Shown here: positions 15,962-24,720 of the stretch, piece after piece
Position numbering within the stretch: position 1 is the first letter of the stretch
Layout: each line of letters opens with the position of its first letter
NCBI GenBank assembly: GCA_963169455.1
Contig: CAUJDW010000149.1
Location: forward strand, 1 to 64,000
Direction of reading: 5' to 3'
Origin: Bacteroidota bacterium
GTDB lineage: Bacteria > Bacteroidota > Bacteroidia > Chitinophagales > Saprospiraceae
DNA length: 64,000 nucleotides
The notes under the pieces: model-generated
Told to the model about the DNA's origin: nothing
Database searches by the model: none
The model's input: only the letters and a program-made list of their open reading frames with translations
Made by a program: the position numbers and the translations under genes

Positions 15962-18085
15962 TTAAACGCCCTTCATCGATAGCTGGACTCTGCCGCGCTG
16001 CTGGTCTACATCCAGTACTTTAACCATTACTTCCTGGTTCAGGCTCACTACTTCCGCCGGGTTTTTGACAAAGCGGTTGGCCAACTGAGAGACGTGCACC
16101 AGGCCGCTTTCCTTGATGCCGATGTCCACAAAAGCACCGAAGTTGGTGATGTTGGTGACGATACCCGGCACAACCATGCCGGTTTGCAGGTCGTTTATCG
16201 ATTTGATGTTGGCGAACTGAAAGGCGCGGGCCTCGCCGCGGGGGTCCAGCCCGGGTTTCTCCAGCTCCTTCATGATGTCCGTCAGCGTGGGAAGCCCAAC
16301 GTCTTTGCCGGCGTAGTGCTCCAGGCCGATCTTTTTGCGAAGGGCGGGCTGCCGGATGAGATCCTCCACTGTGCAATCCAGGTCCCGGGCCATTTTTTCA
16401 ACGATGTGGTAGCTCTCCGGGTGCACGCCGGTATTGTCCAGGGGGTGTTCTCCCTGGCGAATCCGGAGAAATCCGGCGCACAACTCAAATGCTTTTTCGC
16501 CCATCCGGGGCACCTTCATGAGCTGGCCGCGGGAGCGGAAAGCGCCGTTTTCGGCCCGGTAATTGACGATGTTCTGGGCCAGGGCCGGGCCAAGCCCGGA
16601 GACGTAGGCCAGCAGGTGTTTGCTGGCGGTATTGACGTTTATGCCCACGGAATTGACGCAGCTTTCCACCACCTGCCCGAGGCTTTCCTTCAGGAGCACC
16701 TGGTTGACATCGTGCTGGTACTGCCCGACGCCGATGGACTTGGGGTCGATCTTGACCAGCTCGGCCAGGGGGTCCATCAGGCGGCGGCCGATGGAAACTG
16801 CGCCGCGCACGGTGACATCCTTATCCGGGAATTCCTCCCGGGCTGCTTCCGAGGCCGAATAGATCGAAGCGCCCGCTTCATTGACGCTGAACACCTGCAC
16901 GGGGCGCCCGAATTTTACCCGGCGGCAGAGGTCCGTCGTTTCCCGGCCAGCAGTGCCGTTGCCCACGGCGATGGCGTCGATGTGGAAGGTTTCCACCAGA
17001 TGTTCCAGCGTTTTCACAGCCATGGGTTCGTCGGACTGGGGCGGGTGGGGAAAAATGGCGGTATGCTGAAGCAGCATGCCGCTTTCATCGAGTACAACAA
17101 CCTTACAGCCAGTGCGGTAGCCGGGGTCGATGCCCAGCACGCGCTTTTGGCCCAGCGGGGCGCTCAGCAGCAATTGCCGCAGGTTGGTGGCGAAAACGGC
17201 AATGGCCTCTTCGTCGGCTTTTTCTTTGGAACTCTGGCGGAATTCCGTTTCGATGCCGGGTTCCAGCAGGCGCTCGTAGCCATCGTGCAGCGCTTCCTTA
17301 ACCTGCATGGAAGCCGCGCCGGCGCCGCGCAGGAACATTTTTTCCAGTTGAAACAGGGTGTCTTCCCTGTCCGGCGCGATGCTCACGCGCAGAAAGCCCT
17401 CTTCTTCGCCGCGGCGCATGGCCAAAATCCGGTGCGAAGGGCATTTGCTCAGGGGTTCTTCGTATTCAAAATAGTCGCGGTATTTGGCGCCTTCTTCTTC
17501 CTTGCCGCGGGCAACCCTGGAACGGATGACAGCGCCCCTGCGGAAAGCGTGGCGAACCCTGTTGCGGGCTTTTTCATCCTCGCTGATCCATTCGGCGATG
17601 ATGTCCCGGGCGCCCTGCAATACTTCTTCGATGGTGGGGGCTTCCTTGGAGATGAAGTGGCCGGCCAGCTCCTCCAGCTTGTCGTTTTGCTGGCGGAAAA
17701 TGACTTCCGCCAGGGGTTCCAGCCCCTTTTCCCTGGCGGCGGAAGCCCTGGTCTTGCGCTTGCGCTTGTAGGGCAGATAGAGGTCTTCGAGTTCGGTGGG
17801 GTCGAAAGTGCCTTCGATGCGGCGGCGCAGTTCGTCCGTCAGTTTGCCCTGTTCTTCAATGGATGCAAGGATGGATTCCCGCCTCTTTTCCAGTTCCTCC
17901 AGCTTTTTGGCTTCGCGCTGAATATCAGCGACCTGCACTTCGTCGAGGGAGCCGGTGGCTTCTTTGCGGTAGCGGGCGATGAAGGGGATGGTAGCGCCTT
18001 CGGCTAATAGTTTCAGGGTGTTTTCCGCCTTTCTGGCGGGCACTCCGGCCCGTTCGGCGATCAGTTTGATATGGGTGTCATTCAT
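15962..18085 (-). CDS. tex: Tex-type S1 RNA-binding transcription accessory protein
   Basis: This 707-residue protein is the Tex/YhgF family, slightly shorter than the E. coli homologue. It shows the N-terminal helical core, a YqgF/RNase H-like domain (LGIDPGYRTG, about 320), the helix-hairpin-helix part (NSVGINVNTASKHLLAYVSGLG) and a C-terminal S1 domain (about 632-703, GMVVPGIVTNITNFGAFVDIG). Tex binds nucleic acids and influences transcription; the exact role is unsettled. It ends at the S1 domain with no tail. It is transcribed divergently from the metalloprotease gene, with a -7-like element at 18111-18118. Confidence 0.95.
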   Translation of the reverse strand: MNDTHIKLIAERAGVPARKAENTLKLLAEGATIPFIARYRKEATGSLDEVQVADIQREAKKLEELEKRRESILASIEEQGKLTDELRRRIEGTFDPTELEDLYLPYKRKRKTRASAAREKGLEPLAEVIFRQQNDKLEELAGHFISKEAPTIEEVLQGARDIIAEWISEDEKARNRVRHAFRRGAVIRSRVARGKEEEGAKYRDYFEYEEPLSKCPSHRILAMRRGEEEGFLRVSIAPDREDTLFQLEKMFLRGAGAASMQVKEALHDGYERLLEPGIETEFRQSSKEKADEEAIAVFATNLRQLLLSAPLGQKRVLGIDPGYRTGCKVVVLDESGMLLQHTAIFPHPPQSDEPMAVKTLEHLVETFHIDAIAVGNGTAGRETTDLCRRVKFGRPVQVFSVNEAGASIYSASEAAREEFPDKDVTVRGAVSIGRRLMDPLAELVKIDPKSIGVGQYQHDVNQVLLKESLGQVVESCVNSVGINVNTASKHLLAYVSGLGPALAQNIVNYRAENGAFRSRGQLMKVPRMGEKAFELCAGFLRIRQGEHPLDNTGVHPESYHIVEKMARDLDCTVEDLIRQPALRKKIGLEHYAGKDVGLPTLTDIMKELEKPGLDPRGEARAFQFANIKSINDLQTGMVVPGIVTNITNFGAFVDIGIKESGLVHVSQLANRFVKNPAEVVSLNQEVMVKVLDVDQQRGRVQLSMKGV

Positions 18086-18110
18086 GTAAGCCTCTGTTTT
18101 GGGAAGGGTA

Positions 18111-18118
18111 CAAAAGTA
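18111..18118 (-). promoter_or_regulatory. -7 element of the tex promoter
   Basis: Minus-strand TACTTTTG matches TAnnTTTG, 26 bp before the tex ATG. No clear -33 TTTG is visible. Confidence 0.5.
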
Positions 18119-18225
18119 AAAAACCAGACGGATTTAAATTACAGGTGGAAGACATTGGGAAAAGTTTGAACAAATTTCCTGCGCTGGCCTTACATTCGCG
18201 GATTATTTGAAAAGACCAATCTGTC

Positions 18226-21200
18226 ATGGCCAGAATTACACTGTTTGTTTTATTCCTTTTCGCCGCTGCCCTGCTGCCGGCGCAACCTGCCGCTTTATGG
18301 CAGGATGCTGAAGAACCCGCCCGCCCGGAGGGCCAACGCGTCATCGTGCCGGAGAAGCACCGCCTTTTGCGCCTCGATGCGGCGGCTATGCTCGAGCATC
18401 TGGCCCAGGCGCCCGCAGAAAAATCCGTGAAAGCACCCGATTCGGGCTTTATCCTGGAATTGCCAGCCCCCGACGGCCGGCTCCAGCGCTTTCGCATCTG
18501 CGAGTCGCCCATCCTGGCGCCCGGGCTGGCGAAGCGTTTTCCGGGCATAAAAACCTACCTGGGGAAGGGCGTCGACAGCCCCACCGCCTGGGCCCGGCTG
18601 GATTATACACCCCAGGGTTTTCACGCTTTTGTGCTGGACGGGGAGAACACCTTCTTTATTGACCCATACTACCACCTGCTGGACAACGGCTTGTACCTGT
18701 CTTATTACAGGCGCGACTTTGAACGCAAAGAGGCTTTCGAATGCCAGCTGGAACCCGGATCGGAATACGTTCCGGAAGGAAGCCCTGCAGCCGGGCTGGC
18801 CGGACAGGTGGGGGAGGAGTTGCGCACCTATCGCCTGGCAGTTTCTGCAACCGCTGAGTACACCCAGTTCCATGGGGGTACGGTTGACGGGGCCATGGCG
18901 GCCATAGCCACCACCATGAACCGGGTGAACGGCGTCTATGAACGAGACATCTCCTGCCGCATGATCCTCATCGACAGCAACCACCTGCTGGTCTTTACCA
19001 ACCCAACGGAAGACCCTTTCTCGGGCAGTTCCGGAAACCACCTCGGGCAGAACCAGTCGGCGATTGACCAGGCCATCGGTTCCGAAAATTACGATATCGG
19101 CCATGTTTTCCACCGCGCCGGCGGCGGGGGCGTGGCTTTTCTGGCTTCGGTGTGCAGCCCGGGGAATAAAGCGCGCGGCTTCACTTCCACCACCAGCCCG
19201 GTAGGCGACCCCTTTGACATTGATTATGTCGCCCACGAAATGGGGCATCAGTTCGGCGCCAACCACACCCAGAACAACCAGTGCAACCGCAATGCCGGCA
19301 CGGCCATGGAGCCGGGCAGCGCCTCGACCATCATGGGTTATGCCGGCATCTGCCCGCCCGACCTGCAGAGCAACAGCGATGCCTATTTCCACGCCATCAG
19401 CCTGCAGGAAATGATCCTCAACACCACGGCCGGCACGGGCAACGGATGCCCGGAAATCATCACCACGGGCAATACGGCTCCTCTGGTGGAAGCTGGCCCG
19501 AACGGGGAGGTGATACCTTTTTCCACCCCTTTCGAACTCAGCGGTTCGGCCGAAGACCTGGAAGGCGATTCCCTCACCTATTGCTGGGAGCAGTTCGACC
19601 TGGGCCCTTCCGCATCGCCCAACAGCCCCGTGGGCAATTCGCCGATCTTCCGCTCCTTTGACCCTGCGCCAAACCCCACCCGGGTTTTTCCCCGGCTTCC
19701 CGACCTGGTGAACAACACCACCACCATCGGCGAGTTCCTGCCGAATTACGCCCGAAACCTCAACTTCCGCCTGACGGTGCGCGACAACCACGGCTTCGGC
19801 GGCGGCGTGGAGTGGGATAACCGGACACTGACGGTTACCGGCCAGGCCGGCCCGTTCCGGGTTTTGTCGCAGAATACCCCTGCCACCTGGGAAGCAGGCA
19901 CATATCAAACCATTCAGTGGGATGTCGCTCAAACCAGCCTGGCGCCGGTGGAGGCTGCCGAGGTGGATATTTACCTCTCCGCAGATGGCGGCTATACCTA
20001 TCCCATACTGCTGGCTTCCGCCGAGCCGAACGACGGCAATGCCCTGATCCTGGTTCCGGACAGCCTGCAGGGAAATCAGTACCGGGTTAAAGTGAAAGCA
20101 AGTGGGCGCTCCTTTTTTGATATAAACAATGCCAACATCACTATTCTGCCGGCTGCCGGGCCCGGGCTCACCCTGGGCGCGCCCGGCTCCAGGCGCATCG
20201 CCTGTGCCGGTGACAGCGTGGCGTACAGCCTGTTGGGCGCCCCGGTGCTGGGCTTGGAAGGGCCGGCAACGCTACAGGCGCAGGGGCTTCCTGAGGGCGT
20301 AACAGCGGGGCTGGACAGCCTCCTGCCCCTGCCGGGCCAGGCCACGCTTGCGCTTTTTACCACAGCAGGCATGCCCGGCGGGGCCTATCCTTTTCAACTC
20401 ATCGCCACCGCCGGCGGCCAGTCGGACACCCTGGAGCTTGTCCTCGAACTCTATCGGCAGGCGCCCGAAGCAGTGCAGTTGCTCTCGCCCGCATCCGGCG
20501 AAGCCGGCGTGGCGGTATCCGCTGAACTCAGCTGGGAAAGCAGCCCCGATGCGCTTGACTACAGGGTGGACGTAGCCTTCGACCCCTTTTTCACGGACGT
20601 ATTCCTGTCCGCAGAAGGGATTACCGGTTCCGTTTACCAGCCGGAGATGCAGCTTCCCGACAGCACCACTCTTTTCTGGCGGGTGCAGGGCCGCAACCCC
20701 GCCTGTGGCTATGGGGAACAGGCTTCGGATTTCTTCCAGACGGAAACCATCCGGTGCAACACCTATAGGCCCGACGTCCTGCCGGTATCGCTCGATACGG
20801 CGGTTTCCTTTGTCATATCCAGGGTGCAGGTGCCGGACGATGTCGTGGTGCGGGATGTCAATATACGCAAGCTGCGCGGCGTGCATACGCCCCTGAGCGG
20901 GCTGAATTTCCGCTTCGGCAGCCCCGTGGGGCCTCTGATCGACCTGATCACGGAAGACTGCAACGCCGGGGCTGCCTTCAACCTGGAACTGGATGACGAG
21001 GCTGCTGCTCCGGTTCCCTGCCCCTTCAATAACGGCAATGCCTATAGGCCGGAAGAGAAGCTTTCGGTTTACGACGGGCAGAATGCACAGGGAACCTGGC
21101 GGTTGGTTATGTTCAAGAGCGCCAGCAACGGCAGCCTGCAGGACTGGGAGCTGGAGATATGTTTTCCGGCGCCGCTAACGGCCGTCCGGGAAACTTCCCA

Positions 21201-21456
21201 GGCTTATTCCGGGCTGAAGCTGTATCCCAACCCGGCCGGGGAACGGGTGATGGCGGCCTGGGATGAAGCCGAAGGCGCTGTTTTGCAGGTGAGGAGCCTG
21301 ACGGGGGTGAAAGTGCTGGAGGCATTTCCCGGCGCGGGCCAGCAGCAGCAGGAACTGCAGCTTGGAACGCTTCCTCCCGGCCTGTACATCGTCCAGCTGT
21401 TCAGCCGTGAGGGCCGCCTGCTGGGCAATGGGAAATTTATACGCACAGGAGAGTAA
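18226..21456 (+). CDS. Secreted reprolysin-like zinc metalloprotease with P-domain and T9SS sorting domain
   Basis: This 1076-residue protein has a signal peptide (1 to about 19), a propeptide-like region, then a reprolysin/M12B-type metalloprotease domain with the zinc motif HEMGHQFGANH (337-347) and a Met-turn STIMGYAG. Beta-sandwich domains follow, then a proprotein-convertase P-domain-like region (about 860-985, ending LQDWELEICF) and a type IX secretion sorting domain (about 1005-1076, KLYPNPAGE). It is predicted to be a surface or secreted protease for protein degradation. It stands alone on the plus strand and ends 45 bp before the convergent TPR gene. Confidence 0.92.
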   Translation: MARITLFVLFLFAAALLPAQPAALWQDAEEPARPEGQRVIVPEKHRLLRLDAAAMLEHLAQAPAEKSVKAPDSGFILELPAPDGRLQRFRICESPILAPGLAKRFPGIKTYLGKGVDSPTAWARLDYTPQGFHAFVLDGENTFFIDPYYHLLDNGLYLSYYRRDFERKEAFECQLEPGSEYVPEGSPAAGLAGQVGEELRTYRLAVSATAEYTQFHGGTVDGAMAAIATTMNRVNGVYERDISCRMILIDSNHLLVFTNPTEDPFSGSSGNHLGQNQSAIDQAIGSENYDIGHVFHRAGGGGVAFLASVCSPGNKARGFTSTTSPVGDPFDIDYVAHEMGHQFGANHTQNNQCNRNAGTAMEPGSASTIMGYAGICPPDLQSNSDAYFHAISLQEMILNTTAGTGNGCPEIITTGNTAPLVEAGPNGEVIPFSTPFELSGSAEDLEGDSLTYCWEQFDLGPSASPNSPVGNSPIFRSFDPAPNPTRVFPRLPDLVNNTTTIGEFLPNYARNLNFRLTVRDNHGFGGGVEWDNRTLTVTGQAGPFRVLSQNTPATWEAGTYQTIQWDVAQTSLAPVEAAEVDIYLSADGGYTYPILLASAEPNDGNALILVPDSLQGNQYRVKVKASGRSFFDINNANITILPAAGPGLTLGAPGSRRIACAGDSVAYSLLGAPVLGLEGPATLQAQGLPEGVTAGLDSLLPLPGQATLALFTTAGMPGGAYPFQLIATAGGQSDTLELVLELYRQAPEAVQLLSPASGEAGVAVSAELSWESSPDALDYRVDVAFDPFFTDVFLSAEGITGSVYQPEMQLPDSTTLFWRVQGRNPACGYGEQASDFFQTETIRCNTYRPDVLPVSLDTAVSFVISRVQVPDDVVVRDVNIRKLRGVHTPLSGLNFRFGSPVGPLIDLITEDCNAGAAFNLELDDEAAAPVPCPFNNGNAYRPEEKLSVYDGQNAQGTWRLVMFKSASNGSLQDWELEICFPAPLTAVRETSQAYSGLKLYPNPAGERVMAAWDEAEGAVLQVRSLTGVKVLEAFPGAGQQQQELQLGTLPPGLYIVQLFSREGRLLGNGKFIRTGE

Positions 21457-21501
21457 AGCGCCCCGGAGGGCATGTGGCAAAGCCCGGCTGTGGAAGGCAT
21501 T

Positions 21502-21822
21502 TTACATGTCCTCCAGCGCCATTTTCGCACCCATCAGTTCACCCATGGCGTGCTGGTCGCCGGCTTCGCGGGCCATTTCGATGCCCTTTTCATAGATCTC
21601 CCAGGCGTTGCCGGCTTCGTGCAGCTTTTCATACAGTTTGCCCAGGTGGTAATAGGCGCCTACGTAGTGCGGCGCTTTTTCAATAAGGTGCAGGTAGTAA
21701 TGCAGGGCTTCTTCGGTATGGCCCAGCTTTTCATGTTCCTTCGCTATGGCAAACTGAAGAAAAAAGTCATTGGGGTTTTCCTCGAGTAAATGGACCAGTT
21801 GTTTTAGTCGTTCGGTGGGCAT
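21502..21822 (-). CDS. Small TPR protein
   Basis: A 106-residue protein made of about two to three tetratricopeptide repeats, visible in FLQFAIAKEHEKLGHTEEAL and VGAYYHLGKLYEKLHEAG. It has no signal peptide, so it is cytoplasmic and probably mediates protein contacts. The partner is unknown. It is convergent with the metalloprotease gene. Confidence 0.75.
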   Translation of the reverse strand: MPTERLKQLVHLLEENPNDFFLQFAIAKEHEKLGHTEEALHYYLHLIEKAPHYVGAYYHLGKLYEKLHEAGNAWEIYEKGIEMAREAGDQHAMGELMGAKMALEDM

Positions 21823-21930
21823 AACAGCGTGTTTTTTGAAATCCGATCCAATATAAACCAGATTTGCCGATTTTGCCAGGCTATATTTCAGTATGCCGGT
21901 GCGCAGTGTGCAGTACGCAGCATCCCACCA

Positions 21931-22053
21931 CTTTTACCCGGCTGCAGGGCGGAGTCAGGCCAGAATTACCAGATGCAGTACCTCAGTTGGCATTCCAATA
22001 TTCCCGCATTTTTACCCGGCGTAGCCTGCAAGGGAGAGTCGGGCCAGCATTCC
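21931..22053. repeat. Two copies of a GC-rich interspersed repeat in the etfB upstream gap
   Basis: The 348-bp gap 21823-22170 has no gene. It holds two related units, 21931-21970 and 22009-22053, both starting TTTTACCCGGC and running to a GGCCAG core. Similar units, with a GCAGAG/GGGCCAG core, occur at 39145-39192 and 45550-45614, so this looks like a dispersed REP-like family. Confidence 0.5.
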
Positions 22054-22129
22054 AATGTCACGGTTTTATAAAAAAGCGAATTTTCGCTGGATCCGGTTTT
22101 CCTGTCTCCATTATTTCAGTATATTTGCC

Positions 22130-22137
22130 TGCCTTCG
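22130..22137 (+). promoter_or_regulatory. -7 element of the etfBA promoter
   Basis: TATATTTG matches TAnnTTTG exactly, 33 bp before the etfB ATG. No TTTG at the usual -33 spacing is seen. Confidence 0.6.
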
Positions 22138-22170
22138 GGGCGCATTAAAAAAACCTAAAAACAACCGTCG

Positions 22171-22911
22171 ATGAAATTACTGGTTTGCGTAAGTAAAACA
22201 CCCGATACCACCGCCAGGATCGCGTTTACCAACGGCAACACGGAATATGACGGCTCGGGCGTTCAGTTCATTATGAACCCTTACGACGAGTGGTATGCCC
22301 TTGTTCGTGCAATAGAGCTTCAGGAAGCCCTGGGGGGCTCGGTTACCCTCATCAATGTCGGCCCGGCCGACAACGACACCATTATCCGGAAAGGGCTGGC
22401 CATTGGCGCCGACGAGGCCGTGCGGGTCGATTGCAATCCGCGCAGCGCTTTGTTTGTGGCCAAACAGATCGCCGAGTATGCCAGGGCGCAGCAGTTCGAC
22501 ATCATTTTCACGGGCCGGGAAACCATCGACCACAATGGTTCGGAGGTTGGGGCCATGGTTGCCGAATTCCTCGGGCTGCCTTTTGTTTCCTTTGCTACTT
22601 CGCTGGAGCTGAATGGCGGGGTGGCCACCATTTCCCGCGATATCGAAGGGGGTACGGAAGTCGTTGAAGCCAGCCTGCCTATCGTTGTCAGTGCGGCCAA
22701 GGGCATGGCGGAGCAGCGCATCCCCAACATGCGCGGCATCATGATGGCCAAGAAAAAGCCGCTCAACGTCATTCCGCCTGTTCCCTTCGAGGACCTGGCC
22801 GTAACCACATCCTACGAGTTGCCTCCCGCAAAAACGGCCGTGAAACTGCTCAGCCCGGACGATATGGAGGAACTGGTCCGCCTGCTCCATGAAGAAGCGA
22901 AAGTGATCTGA
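22171..22911 (+). CDS. etfB: Electron transfer flavoprotein beta subunit
   Basis: This 246-residue protein is the ETF beta subunit (FixA type). It shows the N-terminal CVSKTPDT, the NPYDEWYALVRAIEL segment and the AMP-binding-like GRETIDHNGSEVG region. With EtfA it forms the heterodimer that takes electrons from acyl-CoA dehydrogenases and other flavoenzymes and passes them toward the quinone pool through ETF:quinone oxidoreductase. etfA follows after 73 bp on the same strand. Confidence 0.95.
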   Translation: MKLLVCVSKTPDTTARIAFTNGNTEYDGSGVQFIMNPYDEWYALVRAIELQEALGGSVTLINVGPADNDTIIRKGLAIGADEAVRVDCNPRSALFVAKQIAEYARAQQFDIIFTGRETIDHNGSEVGAMVAEFLGLPFVSFATSLELNGGVATISRDIEGGTEVVEASLPIVVSAAKGMAEQRIPNMRGIMMAKKKPLNVIPPVPFEDLAVTTSYELPPAKTAVKLLSPDDMEELVRLLHEEAKVI

Positions 22912-22984
22912 AGCGGGCTGTTGTTTTTCGGATGAAAAGTGCAGGCGTAAACCTGAATCAATAACCAAAACCTGAAATCGAACC

Positions 22985-23953
22985 ATGGTTTTAGTCTTTG
23001 CAGAAACACAAAAAGGAAAGTTCAGGAAACCGGCTTTCGAACTGGTTTCCTACGGATATCAGACGGCTCAGCTGCTCGGCCTGGAATGCGCGGCGCTTGT
23101 GCTCGGTTCGGCCGGCGGCGCGGAAGAGCTGGGCAGGTATGGCGCATCCAAAGTATATCACATTCAGGATGCCTCGCTGGATGGCCTGGACAGCCAGCTT
23201 TACACGGCGGCTATCAGCCGGGTGGCGGAGCAGATTGGCGCCAGGGTGGTAGTGCTCAGCCATTCCTCCACCGGCAAATCTTTGCTGGGGCGGCTGGCCG
23301 TTCGCCTGAACGCCGGCTCCGCAGCAGGCGTTTCCTCCCTGCCTGTTGTGGAGGGTGGGGTTTTAAAAGTCAAAAGGCATGCCTTTTCCGGAAAGGCCAT
23401 CAGCGAATACGCATTGAAATCGGAGGTCAAGGTGATTTCCCTGATGGGCAATTCCTTCCAGCCTAAAGTAGTGGGCGAGGCGGCGGCCGTGGAGCAGCTG
23501 GATGCCGAGCTTCCACCCAGGCGGGTTGTGGTCAAGGAAGTGAAGCGCGTGGAAGGCCTTACGCCACTGCCCGAGGCGGAACTGGTCGTTTCGGGGGGGC
23601 GCGGGCTGAAAGGCCCGGAGAACTGGGGCATCCTGGAGGAACTTGCAGCGGCTATCGGCGCCACGACGGCCTGTTCGCGGCCCGTGGCGGACGCCGACTG
23701 GCGCCCCCACCACGAACACGTGGGGCAGACCGGCATCGCCATCCGGCCCAACCTCTATATTGCCATCGGCATCAGCGGAGCGATCCAGCACCTGGCCGGG
23801 GTCAGCAGTTCCAAAACCATCGTCGTAATCAACAAAGACCCGGAAGCGCCTTTCTTCAAAGCTGCAGACTATGGCGTGGTGGGCGACCTGTTCGAAGTGG
23901 TGCCCAGGCTGACAGCGGCTTTCCGCAAATTCAAAACCGAACAGGCCGGCTGA
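22985..23953 (+). CDS. etfA: Electron transfer flavoprotein alpha subunit
   Basis: This 322-residue protein is the ETF alpha subunit (FixB type). The C-terminal FAD-binding half is well conserved: GRGLKGPENW, SRPVADADW, HVGQTG, YIAIGISGAIQHLAGV, VINKDPEAPFF and ADYGVVGDL. It binds FAD at the interface with EtfB. It is co-transcribed with etfB from the promoter near 22130; its stop is 18 bp before the rpsO promoter -33 box. Confidence 0.96.
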   Translation: MVLVFAETQKGKFRKPAFELVSYGYQTAQLLGLECAALVLGSAGGAEELGRYGASKVYHIQDASLDGLDSQLYTAAISRVAEQIGARVVVLSHSSTGKSLLGRLAVRLNAGSAAGVSSLPVVEGGVLKVKRHAFSGKAISEYALKSEVKVISLMGNSFQPKVVGEAAAVEQLDAELPPRRVVVKEVKRVEGLTPLPEAELVVSGGRGLKGPENWGILEELAAAIGATTACSRPVADADWRPHHEHVGQTGIAIRPNLYIAIGISGAIQHLAGVSSSKTIVVINKDPEAPFFKAADYGVVGDLFEVVPRLTAAFRKFKTEQAG

Positions 23954-23971
23954 CAGCAATCGAAGGAAATA

Positions 23972-24002
23972 TTTGCATTTCAATGGATTTATCGTACCTT
24001 TG
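23972..24002 (+). promoter_or_regulatory. rpsO promoter
   Basis: TTTG (23972-23975), a 19-bp spacer, then TACCTTTG (23995-24002): a full match to the Bacteroidota sigma-A promoter consensus, 43 bp before the rpsO ATG. Confidence 0.8.
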
Positions 24003-24045
24003 CGCCCGCTGTAACTGATTTTCGTAATCACCAACGGTTTAAACA

Positions 24046-24321
24046 ATGGGAACTTATTTGTCCAAAGACAAGAAAAAAGAGATTTTCACGCAGTACGGTG
24101 GCGCTGAAAAGAACACCGGTTCAACCGAGGCGCAGATCGCGCTTTTCACTTATCGAATCCAGTCCCTGTCGGAGCACCTCAAGAGCAACAACAAGGACCA
24201 CGCCTGCCGCCGGGCTCTGCTGGCGATGGTAGGCAAGCGCAAACGGCTCCTGCAGTACCTGCAGGATACCAACCTGGAGAAATATCGTGAGCTGATCGAT
24301 AAACTCGGTATTCGCAAGTAA
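24046..24321 (+). CDS. rpsO: 30S ribosomal protein S15
   Basis: This 91-residue protein is ribosomal protein S15, near the family length of 88-90. Family signatures are [14 protein letters not shown] and the rRNA-contact region [22 protein letters not shown]. It binds 16S rRNA early in small-subunit assembly. The rpsO-pnp order is the widespread bacterial arrangement, but a terminator and a second promoter separate them here. Confidence 0.98.
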   Translation: MGTYLSKDKKKEIFTQYGGAEKNTGSTEAQIALFTYRIQSLSEHLKSNNKDHACRRALLAMVGKRKRLLQYLQDTNLEKYRELIDKLGIRK

Positions 24322-24329
24322 GAAAACAT

Positions 24330-24364
24330 AAGAAGAAGTATTCCGGCCCGGAATGCTTCTTCTT
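24330..24364 (+). terminator. Candidate rpsO terminator hairpin
   Basis: A near-perfect inverted repeat (AAGAAGAAGTATTCCGG at 24330-24346 with 24348-24364) begins 9 bp after the rpsO stop. No strong T-run follows, so it may be a terminator or a processing/stabilising hairpin. Confidence 0.55.
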
Positions 24365-24430
24365 CGTTAAACCCCTGTCTTTCTTCCGCAACTGCAGCCG
24401 GCAGGGTTGCCCCCGGGCGCTGTTATAAAG

Positions 24431-24462
24431 TTGGCCGATATTGCAACTTTTGATTATCTTTG
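24431..24462 (+). promoter_or_regulatory. pnp promoter
   Basis: TTG (24431-24433), a 21-bp spacer and TATCTTTG (24455-24462) match the Bacteroidota consensus. It would start a transcript with a leader of roughly 250 nt before the pnp ATG at 24721. Confidence 0.65.
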
Positions 24463-24484
24463 CTCCCGGAAAAAAGGAAAAACG

Positions 24485-24540
24485 ACAAAAGCGAAAACAA
24501 ACGACAAAAAGCGAAGGAGTACTCCAAACACAAAAAGCGA
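24485..24540 (+). promoter_or_regulatory. pnp leader with three A-rich motif copies and a palindrome
   Basis: In the long pnp leader the motif ACAAAA(A)GCGA occurs three times (24485-24494, 24504-24514, 24530-24540), and a perfect palindrome GGAGTACTCC lies at 24516-24525. The rest of the 399-bp gap between rpsO and pnp has no credible gene. A role in pnp autoregulation is only a guess. Confidence 0.4.
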
Positions 24541-24720
24541 CCAAGGTAGAACACGCTGGCCCCGGTTTCAGGCAGAATCCTTACCCGCAATATGCTACTC
24601 CTCTCTCACAATGCCGGGCTTTCCCGGGAGTCCCCCCGAATCGATCCCAGGATGGAAAGAAAGCCTGCGCAGCGTCCGCGATAAAAGAATTAACCACATG
24701 CTAATTTAATTAACTCTAAG

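Noticed and set aside
16094-18007. 637-codon open frame antisense to tex
   Set aside because: A high-GC shadow of the tex gene, which has recognisable domains throughout.
18078-18548. Small minus-strand frame overlapping the metalloprotease start
   Set aside because: A shadow of the metalloprotease gene with no signatures of its own.
24407-24709. Small frames between rpsO and pnp
   Set aside because: No leader, no family, in a region better explained as the pnp promoter and leader.
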